From Dryomyza anilis (Eukaryota; Arthropoda; Insecta; Diptera; Dryomyzidae), in contig OX638136.1 in assembly GCA_951804985.1 (NCBI GenBank), forward strand, positions 4,405,852 to 4,469,851: 64,000 nt of DNA. Reading direction: 5' to 3'. Each line of letters starts with the position of its first letter. Position 1 is the stretch's first letter. Both the position numbers and the translations under genes were made by a program. Positions 21,009 to 31,701 of this stretch are shown piece after piece. Under the pieces are notes generated by a model. The model was given only the letters and a program-made list of their open reading frames with translations, was not told the origin of the DNA and did no database searches.

Positions 21009-21068
21009 GAAGACATATCCAGTTATTGAGCGAGGTTCGTCTTCATCTGTAGCTCAGTCCCAATAATT

Positions 21069-22041
21069 TCAGCATATCCCAATAATTTCAGCATTCCAAT
21101 GAGCTTTCCCAGGATTGTTATTGAATTTACTTAATTGATTCACAGCTTGACAAATATCCGGTCTTGTACATTGAGCCGCAAACATTAGGCTACCGATAGC
21201 TTCCTGACATGGAATTTTAGACATCTCTAATTTTTCTTCTTCGGTTGTTGGCGACATCGACAGTTTCGTATTTGGATCTAGTGGACTTGAAACAGGCTTA
21301 CAATCATCCATTCCGAATCGCATTAGAATCTTCTGAATGTATTCTTATTGAATAATTTGAATATTTTCTAAATTTTATTTCTATCTTCATTCCCAAACAA
21401 TATATAGCTCTTCCCAAATCTTTAATTTTAAAATGTGTCTTTAGATAATCTTTTATGTCATTCTTTGCGATATTTGAAATTATTAGCATATCATCTACGT
21501 ATATGGCCACATAGATTCTAGTATTGTCGTCTACTTTGTAATATACGCAGGGATCAGTATAGAAAAATTTCAAGCCGAATTGTTTTAACTCAAAGTCTAA
21601 CTTCTTGTTCCATGCTAAATTTGCCTGTTTTAATCCGTACATGTCTTTTTGTAATTTACATGAGTTATTTGTATCTTCGAATCCTTCTGGTTGCTGCATA
21701 TACACCTCTTCATATAAATTGCTCTGAAGAAAGGCAGGAACTGCGTCCATCTGATCTACTTGCATGTCATATTTAACCGCAACCGCTAGCAAGTAACGAA
21801 TTGAAGAGTATCTGACAACAGGGGAGTATGTTTCTTCAAAATCGATTCCCTTGCGTTGACAGCACCCCTTCCCAATAAGCCTTGCTTTATAACGAACATC
21901 TTCATTATCACTTCTTTCATCCTCAGCTCTGGTATTCGCATAAAATGTATTTTCCGTGAAGATCAAGTCACGTGTGATAGTCATCTCTCTAGTTTTCGGA
22001 TTGAATACTCGATATCCCTTGGTTCTAAATGCATATCCCAC
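21069..22041 (-). pseudogene. Copia reverse transcriptase segment
   Basis: The domain begins with RYKARLIGKGCCQRKGIDF and ETYSPVVRYSSIRYLLA. It continues through QMDAVPAFLQSNLYEEVYMQ (motif A Asp) and MYGLKQANLAWNKKLD (motif B). Motif C is YVAIYVDDMLIIS (YVDD intact). A frame break near 21310 leads to the connection piece with SPLDPNTKLSMS and QEAIGSLMFAAQCTRPDI. Catalytic Asp residues are kept, so only frame breaks mark this as dead. Confidence 0.88.
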
Positions 22042-22199
22042 AAATATGCATTCTTCGGACTTGAAATCCCACTTCTGGCGTTTCTGTTTGGGAACATGAA
22101 CAAGAGCAAGACAACCAAAAACTTACAAACTAGATAAGTCAGGTTTCTTTCCTTGTCATATTTCCTTCGGGGTACTCGCCAGATCTTTGTGTGGTGATC

Positions 22200-22890
22200 T
22201 ATTTTCTAAATATACCGATGTACTGCAAGCTTCTGCCCAATATTCCTTTGATAAATTCGCGTGTGCAATCATCGATTTTGCCTTCTCTACAATGGTTCTA
22301 TTTACACGTTCGGCAACCCCATTTTGCTCAGGATTGTAGGCAACTGTAGTTTATAGTATTCCCGAATTTTTCAATATAGTTTTCATATCATTATTGATAT
22401 ACTCTCTGCCATTATCAGATCGAAGAATTTGAATTTTGCAGTCAGTTGGTTTTTCTGCAATAGCTTTAAAATCAGCAAAAATCTGCTTCACCTCTGCCTT
22501 CGATTTCATGAAGAATATAAATATCTTTCTGGTGTAGTCATCAATGAATGTAATAAAATATTTACATCCACCACTTGATTCCATCTCAATTGACCCACAG
22601 AGATCGGTGTGCACCAATGCCAGCTTCCTGTCAACTCGGTGACCTTCTTTTGGTAAAACATTTCGCTTCTGCTTACCTTTTGCGCAAGAAATGCATGAGT
22701 CAATCACGTTTTTGGAATTAAAATTGATTCCGACTGCTATTCCATTTTTTAGTAAATGCATTCCATTCGGTTTTAAATGTCGGAGTCGCTGATGCCATAA
22801 TTCATATGTGTTTGCAAACATTGCTACCATAGCACTTCGGGTATTACATTGAAGTCTGTACATACCATTCGTTAATGATGATGTAGCCAA
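22200..22890 (-). pseudogene. Copia integrase segment
   Basis: The pre-integrase finger is ELWHQRLRHLKPNGM...CISCAKGKQ (HHCC type). The catalytic residues are LVHTDLCGSIE (first Asp), ILRSDNGREYI (second Asp) and, after a frame break near 22350, NGVAERVNRTIVEKAKSM (the Glu, about 22330-22270). All three acidic residues of the DDE triad are therefore still visible, although split between frames. The enzyme would insert the element's cDNA into host DNA. Confidence 0.85.
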
Positions 22891-22917
22891 TTTTTCGCCA
22901 GTTTGATTGTAGATCTT

Positions 22918-23828
22918 TTATCCATTTTCATCAAAAATTACCTTTTTTTCTATACGTACAATCTCACTAACATAAAGTAAATTTGAAGCCAAATCTGGAA
23001 TATGCAATACATTGTAAACCGGTGTCACTGATTTCATCGAGCCTTTTGTTGTGCTGAAGCAAAAATCACCACAGCCTGCAGCCTTAACCAGTTTATTGTC
23101 AGCCAGCACTATTTCATTAATTCCCGTAGATCGCTTGTAATTTGTCAGCCAATCACACCTTCGCGAAATGTGTGCTGACGCGCCACTATCAATGTACCAA
23201 CTGTCTTCGTCGATTTTACCGGATACAAATGCTGAATTGTTCACTCGATTCTTGAATTTTTGGTTCTTGACAGCTTTATCTTTGACGCAGTTCTTGCCAA
23301 TGTGGCCTATTCCAATGCAGTTGTAATATCTCGGTGCTTTATTATTTTTGCAATTTATGCCATAAAATGCGGTTACGCTGTTACTTTCTGAATCTTCTAG
23401 TACATCTTGTAAAAGTTTAGTTTTTACAAAGTCGCCTGTAATTTCGACGCCGTAACTCTGTAATCCTAATATCATTGGTCTGTATTACTCCGACAAACCA
23501 GTAAGAAGAAGTGACCCGACCCATTCATCACTTATATTAAACTTTATTGCGTTCAGTTTGTTCGCGGTGGAAATGGTGCCATTGACATACTCGGTTATGA
23601 TCCCACATTTTTCCAACTTGATGGTCGTTAGCTGTGCTAGTAAACTGCATCGTCTTGTTAGACCGTTGTCCTCAAACATCGATTTTAACTTTTCCCAGGC
23701 TTTTCGTTCAGCTTCGGAGAGCTCTTCGTAACTCTTGCTGACCTCGACAATATCCCAGAATTCTTCCATCTCTACAATTGTCCGCACTGCAAACGCCCAT
23801 TGCGAATAGTTATCACGCCCCTTCTCTT
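22918..23828 (-). pseudogene. Copia Gag and protease segment
   Basis: The Gag part has WAFAVRTIVEMEEFWDIVEV and the DNGLTRRCSLLAQLTTIKLE stretch typical of the Copia Gag (UBN2-type) domain. It ends in a stop near 23485, and the frame continues with MILGLQSYGVEITGDFVKTK. The zinc knuckle is degenerate (YYNCIGIGHIGKNC: the first Cys is Tyr). The protease active site is intact (WYIDSGASAHIS, near 23200). Gag forms the particle, and the aspartic protease would cut the polyprotein. The start is missing, so the Gag N-terminus is lost. Confidence 0.85.
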
Positions 23829-24651
23829 ATTTTTTTTTATTAATTGAAAAAAAATTTGGATCATTGAAATAAGAACGACGCGTAGTTCTTAATGGGGGCG
23901 ATTTTGAAAAATGACAATATATATATATATAAATACGGATCCATTTTAACAGTCGAAAGTGTCAGAAAACAGCCCAAAACGACAGTATGTGTAGAAGATC
24001 TAAAGTAAAATGTCATTTAATAAAATTTGGAGTTCCCAAATAAACATTTTTGGCTGTACAAAAATTCACATATTTTATGAACACCGATATTTCAAAACAA
24101 CGGAATTGGTTTAAATTTTTTTTTTGTTTCATTAATCGAATTAACAACAAAACACCAGCAACTCCAAGCACAATTTTTATGTCAAAAAATGATTAAAATT
24201 TTAATAATATTGGTTTTTTATTTATTTTATTAGTAAATTGTATAGAGGACCTGGGGGTAAAGTGGGACAAGTTTCGAAAAGTTCATTTGAATATTTTTTA
24301 AATTCTTTTAAAGGATCTATTTAATAGAATACCATTTATAAGTCTTTTAATTGATATTTGAATGATTTTTTAAAACATTTCAATTTCGGACATATACAAA
24401 ACAATGGTACTGCAAGAAAAAATTAAAAAAAAGTTTCAAATTATGTACATCTCAAAAACTATTTAAGGAAATACTAAAATTGAAGTGCAAATTCGACAAG
24501 TTTAAACATTTCAAGTATGAGGCAGATATTTGTTTACATTAGTTCTTCTTCTTGCATTTTTTGCAAGAACAAGAGCAAGATAAGAAATGCAAGAACAAGA
24601 GCAAGTACAAGACTAACACTGCAAGAAATGCAAAAAAAGCGTTTTTTATCA
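23829..24651 (-). repeat. Inverted, truncated copy of the hAT-like element body
   Basis: Positions 23985-24200 match 8960-8750 inverted (GGAGTTC..., GTACAAAAATTCACAT, CAAGCACAATTTTT). Positions 24285-24400 match 8210-8090 inverted (GTTCATTTGAATATTTTT, AGGATCTATTTAATAGAATA, TTCGGACATATA). The two blocks are adjacent here without the mini-me, which supports that repeat being an insertion at 8222. Positions 24540-24640 are a run of AAGAACAAGAGCAAG-like words with a TTGCATTTTTTGCAA hairpin. No gene is present. Confidence 0.65.
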
Positions 24652-26695
24652 TTTTTATACCCTGCACTAAGAGTGAAAGGGTATATTCAGTTTGGTACGC
24701 CTCCGGTACGGAAAAGTATATATATTCTTGATCAGCATGACCTCCTGAGTCGATTTAGCGATGTCCGCCTGTCTGTTGAAATCCCTACTACTTTTAAAAT
24801 TGAAGAGCTAGATAAATGAAACTTATAACTTAGATTACTAATACACCTACTAATATACCTAGCGATGTCCGTCTGTCGGTCTGTCCGTCTATCCGTCTGT
24901 TGAAATCCCTACTACTTTTAAAATTGAAAAGCTAGATAAATGAAACTTATAACTTAGATTACTAATATACCTACGCTGTATGTGCGAGATCGGTCCATTG
25001 TGACCTATGATCCGACCACTTATGTTCAAATACCTCATATAAAATGTACATATAAAGATCAATTTTTATGTATACGTGATTAGGTAAACTTTTTTGGTCA
25101 AATATATATTGACATCATGCTCAAATACATGATAATAATGTTTTCCGGCGAAAAGACTTGTGGTTCACAAAAAAAAAATCGAAATTCGGTACACCTACCC
25201 ATTTGTAAATATGGGTACCATCAACTGGGGTGACTTTGAACCGAAAAACTGTATATGTTGATTTTGTAATACTCATAATTCGCTATTTTCTAATGGAATT
25301 AATATTTCATTCTTTTATAAAATAAAATAAGTATGTCCTCAGTAATCAAAATTTCATGGTGTAATAACAGTAATTATAAAAAATAAAAATAAAAATGGTT
25401 CAAAGTCACCTCGCGGGTGAGGTGACTTTGGCCCAAACATGTTAATCACTAATCTTATCTGTTTTTATGGAACTATAAGAAGACTATGACACTATATCAT
25501 CATAAATGTTTTACTGAAAACCCAGATAAGTGATCTGGGAAGCCATATATTTCGAATAATAAGTATGGTAACAAGGATTAATATGAAAAAGATAAAAAAC
25601 ATTTTGTATTTTTCATTAGAACAAGGTTATTTAATGGAATTAATCAAGTAAATTAGTCAACTGATATTTAATATCAATTACAAAAAATACATTCGGACTA
25701 TTTTACACTTCTTTTTTAGTAAATGGCTTATGTTGGTGTATTTTTTCAATATTTCTAGACAAATAAAGGTCACTTCCAGTTTGTACCCGCCTTAGTTTTG
25801 CAATTAACTCAACTCCGTTGTTTTTCATTTATATTGTTATGTCAATATCTGCCATTAAATAAACAGACTAACTAAAATTCAAACACGTTTATTTTAAAAA
25901 TGGGAAAATATAGTATAAATTTGGAAAAGAATGGAACAAATAAACCTACAATTTCACATGAGTTATTTTAACATTGGGTATACACGTTCGGATTATTTGT
26001 GTGGGTTTTAACCGGGTCAAAGTCACCCCCATGTATAGTTTGTGGCGAATTTAACACGGGCCAAAGTCACCCAAAAACATTAATTTTAAGAACGATTAAA
26101 TAAAATAAATAATTAAAAATAGTATTGAACTAAAATGACAATACATATTTGGTTTATTAGAAAGAAAATATATTAGTTTCTAACATAAACAATGTAACGT
26201 ATTAATAGCATACGTATATTTTACAAACTAAGTTGATTTTGCTCGTAAATAAAATTAATGCTTTTTAGCTAAATTTACATAAATGTTAATATGTTGCAAT
26301 TTGTGTGTTTAAAGTTAAGGAAATAGCATTACGCATATAGAAAATACTTCAAAGAAAATTATTGTAAAAGAATTGAAATCTGTAAGTCACTTGGATGCTG
26401 AGAAAATTTGATTGCAAACAGTATTTTGTGTTTGGCCAAAGTCACCTCTGAAAGTTTAAAGTCACCCCAGTTGACGGTATAAAATGAATGGAAATTCTTC
26501 AGCGATTGAATGTTTGTAGTTATTTTCAGGATTCGTATACCCTGGTGACCTATATATCACTTTGAATGTTAACCACACATATGTGTAGGGTATTTATAGT
26601 CGGCTTAGACCGACTATAATTCTGATAATCCTAACTATCATAATTACACCTACCTTAAAATTTCCCATGTGATCTAACCTCCCCAACTGGTTTTT
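24652..26695 (-). repeat. mini-me/DINE-like element split by a TA-target transposon
   Basis: On the plus strand it opens with TTTTTATACCCTGCACTAAGA and ends with CCCCAACTGG. The core lies at 24717-24770. A segment of about 110-120 bp (the GTCTGTTGAAATCCCTACTA region through ATATACCTA) is duplicated in tandem at 24765-24975. The hairpin CGGCTTAGACCG is at about 26600-26620. The transposon at 25218-26477 sits inside the block GGGTATCAAATGAATGG, known uninterrupted from the copy at about 54921. Confidence 0.85.
25218..26477. mobile_element. 1260-bp non-autonomous DNA transposon, TA target
   Basis: The ends are inverted repeats CCATCAACTGGGGTGACTTT and, read inverted from the right, CCGTCAACTGGGGTGACTTT (one mismatch in 20). 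TA flanks both sides (25216-25217 and 26478-26479). The uninterrupted host sequence is seen in another mini-me copy (about 54919-54935), which confirms a TA duplication. Inside, the word GGTGACTTTG or its complement recurs at about 25221, 25398, 25422, 26020, 26048, 26437 and 26460, including a palindrome at 25397-25432 with a CTCGCGGGTGAG centre. No transposase frame is visible; the interior is AT-rich. A TA target suggests the Tc1/mariner/pogo superfamily, but the end sequence does not match a family I know. Confidence 0.8.
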
Positions 26696-27699
26696 AACTT
26701 ACCGAAGCGCTTCGTAATCTTATTTTTTTTTCTTGTTTTTATTTTAATTATAATTTAATTTTGAAATATAAATCTGCTACTGCTGAGGTGCTCCCGCTTC
26801 GAACCATTGGCGTCGAGGTCTTGATTTGTTGATTTTTGTTTTAGTTTTGTCTTGCGTATTAATTTTTTATGTGCATGTCCCTTTTTATTATGGCATTTAG
26901 CTTTTTATTATATGTTGGTTATATTTGGTGTTTTATTTTTATATATATTAAACAAAAATTATTTTTTTTTTTTTATTAATGTCTGAGCTCACATTAGAAT
27001 TTTTATTCTGTATCAATTCGTATATTTTTACTTTCCGTTTGTTTTTATTTATTTTATTTTTGTTGTATTTTTAATTCGACAATTAGAATTACCTTTTTTT
27101 TTAAATTATTAGTTTACAAATATTATTTAAATTAAAGAATGTACTTTTTTTTATATATATATACATATACATATATGAATATATTTTAATAATTCTATAA
27201 TTTCTTCCTTGTTTAATGTATTTTGTAAATTTTTCGATTTATTTATTATTATTTATTTAAAAGTACTTATTAAATGTTTGTACTGGTTCCACATTTTTAC
27301 ATTTGACTGGCGGCATTTTATTAAAAAAAATTGTCCCAGAATTTACTGTGAGTGTACTTTTTGTTTTTTTAGCTTTTAAACGTTAATTTATTTATTTTAT
27401 TTAATTATATTTTTTTTTTGTTTTTTTTTTATTTTTTTATTTAAATCACGCTATTGATAATTCTTTTGTTTTCTTTACTTAAGGCAGTTAATAATTTTAC
27501 TTATAATTGTTTTAGGAATATATATATATATATTTTTATTTGTACTTATTTTATTTACGCAACACCAAATGATTGTAACCGCACAGCGAACCATCGAAAA
27601 AAGAGACCGCATTCGAAGAAGTTCTGGTTTTTATACCCGCTAACCCACGCTATTCTTGGGACCCTTCTCAGCCAGTGACATCCCCCTTATTCCTATATA
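26696..27699. other. No gene seen; very T-rich DNA
   Basis: Long T-runs (for example 26950-26976, 27410-27440) and TTTATT repeats. A GC-richer patch, GAGGTGCTCCCGCTTCGAACC (26780-26805), is unassigned. Positions 27560-27720 are more balanced in composition but carry no clear motif. Confidence 0.5.
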
Positions 27700-27955
27700 G
27701 GCCCTATAATAACATGCATCATAACAAAACGTGGTACACAAGCTATTGTGGCGTGATTTTCTACCTCGATCGAAGTCCTGTTACTTGGTGTATATCTACC
27801 AACAGCTATAGATCTTATGTTACCTTATGTAACCATGGCAATGTTGAAGAGGAAGATACGCAATGTCTAAGTTTACTAAACTTAATTATAAGCGAAATAA
27901 AATACGACGTATTTCAAAATGCACAGAACGATTCATTCATTGGATCCGATGTTAT
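27700..27955 (+). pseudogene. Possible Copia-type RNase H scrap
   Basis: A plus frame contains GVIFYLDRSPVTWCIS, which resembles the start of the Copia RNase H (G-x-x-x-YL--SPV-W). Further on is LSLLNLIISEI, resembling the later helix (YLKSLISEI). The signature LS-TE-EY is not visible in any frame, so the middle is decayed. It ends where the poly(A) of the neighbouring LINE begins. Other readings are possible. Confidence 0.35.
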
Positions 27956-28990
27956 GTTTTTTTTTTTTTACAAATTAATCAACGCTCAGGGGATGCCTTC
28001 TATACATGCAAAGCACATTGTTGATCGTAAGAAGGGATGATAGGTTAAAAGGAGGAGGGAAAGATGGAGTAGTGTCGGTGGATGTTTGCTTTAAATTTCC
28101 CAATATTAAAAATGTCGGGAAAAACAGACGCAGGGAGATTGTTCCACGAACGAATCGTGCGACTGAAGAACGAATGATCTCTATAATGCGTGGTTCTGTT
28201 GAGAGTCGAGTGGACTACGAAGGGGTGGGCTTGATTTGATGCCCGAGTAGAACGAGAAAACACACGACCTGGTGGAATCAGGCCATGTATTTCACTCGAT
28301 CACTTACCATTGTAATACCTATAAAACAGGCTTACACACCCAACGGCCTTCGGTGCTCAAGAGAACCAATAGACGATGAGATATTTTCATCCCCTATCAA
28401 ATATATCGCACGTTGTTGAATTCGGTCTAGGAACTCCAAGGAGGATTTTGAAGCTCCTGCCCAAATGTGCGATTGAATTCCATTTTAGGCCGAATATAGG
28501 TAGTGTAGACAGTGCGCAGGTCAGCAGGAGTGAATTATGTTTTACACCGTTTTAAAAAACCGAGGCACTTGGCAGCTTCTTTCGACACATTAAATATGTG
28601 ATCATTCCAACGTAGATCACATTGAATTGATATGCCCAGAACGTCAAGAGCGGCTGACTGCGCAATATCCACAGCACCCGTATTGAAGGGAGGGAGCGGT
28701 GAGATGGGTGAATCCATTCTTTTGTGAGATAACAGACAACATTGGGTCTTGTTGGCATTAAAATCAACTCTATTTGCAACACCCCACTCGGAGATTGATT
28801 TAAGGTCATTATTGAGCGTGTCATTCATAGTGCGTCTTTTACTCTCAATCTCCAAAGAGTTTGGGCGTTTGTTGAAAGAGTATAAATGACAAATGTTACT
28901 GTCATCTGCAAAGGAATGAATTGGGTTTTGGTCAATGACAGAAGGTCATTGATAAATACCAGAAATAGGGACGGGGAAATATAACGAAAT
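27956..28990 (-). mobile_element. LINE 3' part: reverse transcriptase C-terminal half and poly(A)
   Basis: A minus-strand non-LTR element (Jockey/I-like) ending in poly(A), seen as a T-run at 27958-27971 on the plus strand. The reverse transcriptase enters at SPSLFLVFINDLLSL (about 28980). The catalytic FADD (PIHSFADDSNICHLYSF) follows one frame later near 28915. After it come NKTQCCLLSHKRMD, LDVLGISIQCDLRWNDHIF and AAKCLGFLKRCKT (to 28535). The tail (FFSRTIRSWNNLPASVF, KANIHRHYS) ends at 28045. There are several frame changes. The 5' portion is missing; its place is taken by the inverted segment at 29000-29545. Confidence 0.82.
28045..28985 (-). pseudogene. LINE reverse transcriptase, C-terminal half
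   Basis: About 310 codons in at least three frames (28985-28920, 28920-28535, 28530-28045). Motif C is present (FADD), and then the thumb-like region with DLRWNDHIF and the RSWNNLPASVFP tail common to Jockey/CR1-type elements. The fingers and motifs A and B are absent. The frame change sits just before the FADD motif, so no active enzyme can be read. The piece keeps its natural stop and a 3' UTR of about 75 bp before the poly(A). Confidence 0.82.
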
Positions 28991-28999
28991 AAAAGAAAA

Positions 29000-29545
29000 A
29001 TAACGAAATAAAACAAAATTAAATTAAAACACAAACTAATAATAATTTACATAAAAAACTAAAACGAAACAGCAAATAAATAAAACAAACAATAATAATT
29101 CAACAACAACAACCACATAATAGAACCGGTTTCGCGCTGCCTGCTGAGTTGCCGCACTCGCTGTTTTTGCAATTGCCGACGCAAGGGCTTTTCTATGCTC
29201 TTTGCTGCAATTGCACAGGTTTGTTGACGTGTCCCCTCCCACCTTCCTACTATACGCTACTAGCGCGCACGGTTGAGGCTGCAGTGAGTGCGTAATCTAT
29301 GCTGTGGTGAAGGCATAACACTCACCACGGCTTGACTTACGCTCTCATTTGTTTGTTTCAACTGCTGCGAATTGGTAGTATGTATGTCTGTTTTGAAGTT
29401 GCCCAGTAGAAAAAATGTCGCAAAAAATTCGCATAGATTTTTGCAACATTCGTGGGCTAAGGGCGAACTTTTTCTCGGCATATGCGTATGTTTCCATCCA
29501 TAGGCCACAAATAATGGCACTAAGTGAAACCCAGGTTATCATAAT
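29000..29545 (+). mobile_element. LINE 5' end, inverted arm (5' UTR and endonuclease start)
   Basis: On the plus strand, 29036-29412 is 5' UTR-like (CTGAGTTGCCGCACTCGCTG, CAAATGAGAGCG complement). An ORF then starts at the ATG at 29415: MSQKIRIDFCNIRGLRANFF, IHRPQIMALSETQV. This is the start of a LINE endonuclease domain, with the conserved N and the E of SETQ. It meets the opposite arm near 29545 and the open frame runs on into the other arm's reverse strand to 29642, which is artificial sequence. The arm is inverted with respect to the reverse transcriptase next to it. Confidence 0.75.
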
Positions 29546-30240
29546 GGCAACAGGTGATAACCAGGCACATGAAAATCCAGTGGATCTGTACCCTCATGAA
29601 CCCGAGTATCACCTAGTGCCATTATTTGAGGCCTATGAATGAACATATACGCATAAACAGAGAAAAAATTCGCCCTCAGCCAACGAACGTTGCAAAAATC
29701 TATGCGGAATTTTTGCGACATTTTCCTACTGGGCAAGTTCAAAACAATCAAACATACCACTAACGTGCAGCAGTTGACACAAACAAATGAGAGCGCAAGC
29801 AAAGCAGTGGCGAGTGTTATGCCTTAACCACAGCGTAGCTTACGCACTCAGTGCAGCATCAACCGTGCATGACAGTAGCAGGGAGTAGGATGGGGAAGGA
29901 AAGAATAACGAAAAACAAAACACAATTGCGGCAGAAGGCATAGAAGAGCATCTTGCGTTGGCAATTGCAAATAAAAAAACAATGCAGCGAGTGCAGCAAC
30001 TCAGCAGCCAGTGCAGCAAACGAAAACGGTTTGTTTTATAGTTGTTGTTGTTGTTTTTGTGGGTTTAATGTTATTTTTAATTTATTTGGTTTATTATTTG
30101 CGCTGATTTATTGATATTAATTTTCTTCATTTTTCGACATTATTTTATTTTGTAGCTATTAAAAAACGACACTGGACTTTGCACAAATAATTTAAATAGA
30201 CGACGGACAGACGACGAACGAGTAAAAATGTAGGAGGTCT
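29546..30240 (-). mobile_element. LINE 5' end, second arm (endonuclease start and 5' UTR)
   Basis: On the minus strand the same start appears: MSQKFRIDFCNVRWLRANFF, then HRPQIMALGDTRVHEG...DFHVPGYHLLPL (29725-29540). The 5' UTR extends to about 30240 (TCGTCTGTCCGTCGTC, TTTGTGCAAAGTCCAGTG). The two arms differ at many positions, so they are not a recent copy. Here SETQ has become GDTR, losing the Glu. This orientation agrees with the reverse transcriptase at 27956-28990. Confidence 0.75.
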
Positions 30241-30829
30241 AGGCGACACGACCGTCCCCATGGCTATGTTGACGATACTCCATTCGGCTACATCGTTCGC
30301 AAATTAAAGTTAGAAGAATATGAATATAAAGGCTGCACTTGGACTGGGGTAGACCAAGTGTCCCGCGGTGTCTTAAAAAGCCGTCTGCCGAGTTTTTCTT
30401 CGACGTTAAATTGTTGGAAAATGTTTTTTTTTTAAATATAATGGAAATACAATCAAGCATTGCAAAATTTCCAAAATTCGTTGTTTGAACTTTGCTCTGA
30501 GATTGAATTACCAGATATTGTTAAGAAAATATTTATTAAATGTAGAATGCATTTTCGTATTAAACATTTCAATAAAAGATTAAAAATTAAAAAAATGAAA
30601 CATAAAATAATTGGTAATAAAAAACTATTAAAAATATTACTATAAAAAAACGGATTTTAATTTATTCTCTGTAAGTGGTCGTTTTTGTTAGGGAACACCA
30701 AGTTTTTGATCTCTAAATCGACTCAGGAAAAGACACTGATCGAAAAATTATATATATAAAGTAAACCACAAATTCCACCCTATTTTAATGCTTAAAATAG
30801 AAAAATAGTGTGAATTTTTTAAGTACATA
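30241..30829. other. Mostly unassigned; contains one short basic ORF
   Basis: A GC-richer piece (30241-30400, GACGATACTCCATTCGGCTACA, GGTGTCTTAAAAAGCCGTCTGC) shows no clear domain. It is followed by the ORF at 30460-30645 and then AT-rich DNA up to the Gypsy 1 target site (GCGG at 30830-30833). Confidence 0.5.
30460..30645 (+). CDS. Short basic ORF, possibly a transposase C-terminus
   Basis: 61 codons. The first half (FELCSEIELPDIVKKIFIKC) is followed by FRIKHFNKRLK and a Lys-rich end. A short amphipathic helix followed by R-K-LN-R is often seen at the end of THAP/P-element-like transposases, but this likeness is weak and from memory. No upstream exon is visible. It might be chance in AT-rich DNA. 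Confidence 0.25.
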   Translation: MQNFQNSLFELCSEIELPDIVKKIFIKCRMHFRIKHFNKRLKIKKMKHKIIGNKKLLKILL

Positions 30830-30833
30830 GCGG

Positions 30834-31688
30834 TGTAAAGTCCCTATTTCATCACCTAAAATAAGACATTTAATAAATAATTAACAACACTTACTTCATT
30901 TCCAGTTTATCCTTTTTTATCATTTTTTTTTCATTTTACTGTTCAACTTATGATCTAACTTCTTAATCTAACAACAGCTCTTGTAACGAGCCGGTTTCCG
31001 GGTTGAGAGCTGGGATAGCGTAGCGGGCTCCAGGTCTGCTGCAAGCGAAGAGCCTTTTATAGGCGAGTACTTGATGAAGCGTTGGTGCATTGTAGCACGT
31101 CGTTGGTGCTTTGTTGCCTAACTATTTTGTAGCTTTGGCCTGTTGGTGTGTCGAAGTTCGCTCACCACTGCGCATGTGTTTGGCGATCTTCTTGTCGCTT
31201 CGCTCACTAGCGCGTGTATAGTGGTGACGCACACAGTGGTTATTTCTCTTGTTCGTTCACCACCGTGTGTATGTGAAAACGACATAAGTTGTAACTTTTG
31301 CTCCTCTGCGCCTTGTTGTTTCGGACGGCGTTGCTAGCGCCGTCGAATAGTGTCGTTCTCTCCGATATTGTGCGGTTACATTTGCCGCCAAATGTGATCG
31401 TCACACTCTCTTAAAAACTAAATAACTACAGCTTATATACTTAATGACATTGAATTTAAGTCATCTTTGTTTACAAAAAATTGCACCACGTGCTTATTTT
31501 CTTCAAGCTAGCAACTTGACGCTGCTGCGAATTTGGTTTATAGTTACAATTGCCGCCGCTTATTTTGGCAACTACTAAAATTATAATGCATATAATATTA
31601 TTTAGCAATTAATAAAGCAAATACCCACTAGAACAATATCAATGAACTGCCACGCTATGAGTGACTGTCATAATGCTAACTCTCAACA
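30834..31688 (-). repeat. 3' LTR of Gypsy 1 (855 bp)
   Basis: On the minus strand it begins TGTTGAGAGTTAGC directly after a polypurine tract and ends GACTTTACA, so it has TG...CA ends. Inside are TATAAAAGG (31061-31053) and, about 200 bp further, a poly(A) signal-like ATTAAA. The first 42 bp recur at 39349-39390 as the 5' LTR remnant (two to three differences). The end at 30834 is inferred from TG/CA and the GCGG duplication, because the other LTR lacks this part. Confidence 0.7.
31053..31061 (-). promoter_or_regulatory. TATA box in the Gypsy 1 LTR
   Basis: TATAAAAGG on the minus strand within CGCCTATAAAAGGCTC, a strong core-promoter match about two thirds into the LTR. Confidence 0.6.
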
Positions 31689-31701
31689 TTCCACCCCTTT
31701 A
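31689..31701 (-). promoter_or_regulatory. Polypurine tract of Gypsy 1
   Basis: AAAGGGGTGGAA on the minus strand, directly before the TGTTGAGAG start of the 3' LTR. This is the standard site for priming plus-strand cDNA. Confidence 0.7.

Larger units (their letters stand above)
20700..23828 (-). mobile_element. Copia-type retrotransposon, 5'-truncated, no LTRs
   Basis: A minus-strand Gag-Pol with all Copia domains in order: Gag (23828-23485), zinc knuckle and protease (23475-22918), pre-integrase and integrase (22890-22200), reverse transcriptase (22041-21069) and RNase H (21008-20700). The first visible Gag residues (NYSQWAFAVRTIVEMEEFWD) lack an initiator Met and join AT-rich DNA at about 23828. 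No LTR is seen on either side, so both ends are truncated. There are frame breaks or stops at about 23480, 22915, 22350, 21310, 21060 and 20760. The element is inactive. Confidence 0.88.

Noticed and set aside
24517..24819. 100-codon ORF beginning in the AAGAAC repeat
   Set aside because: Runs through simple repeat and the mini-me end and core, which are non-coding in all other copies.
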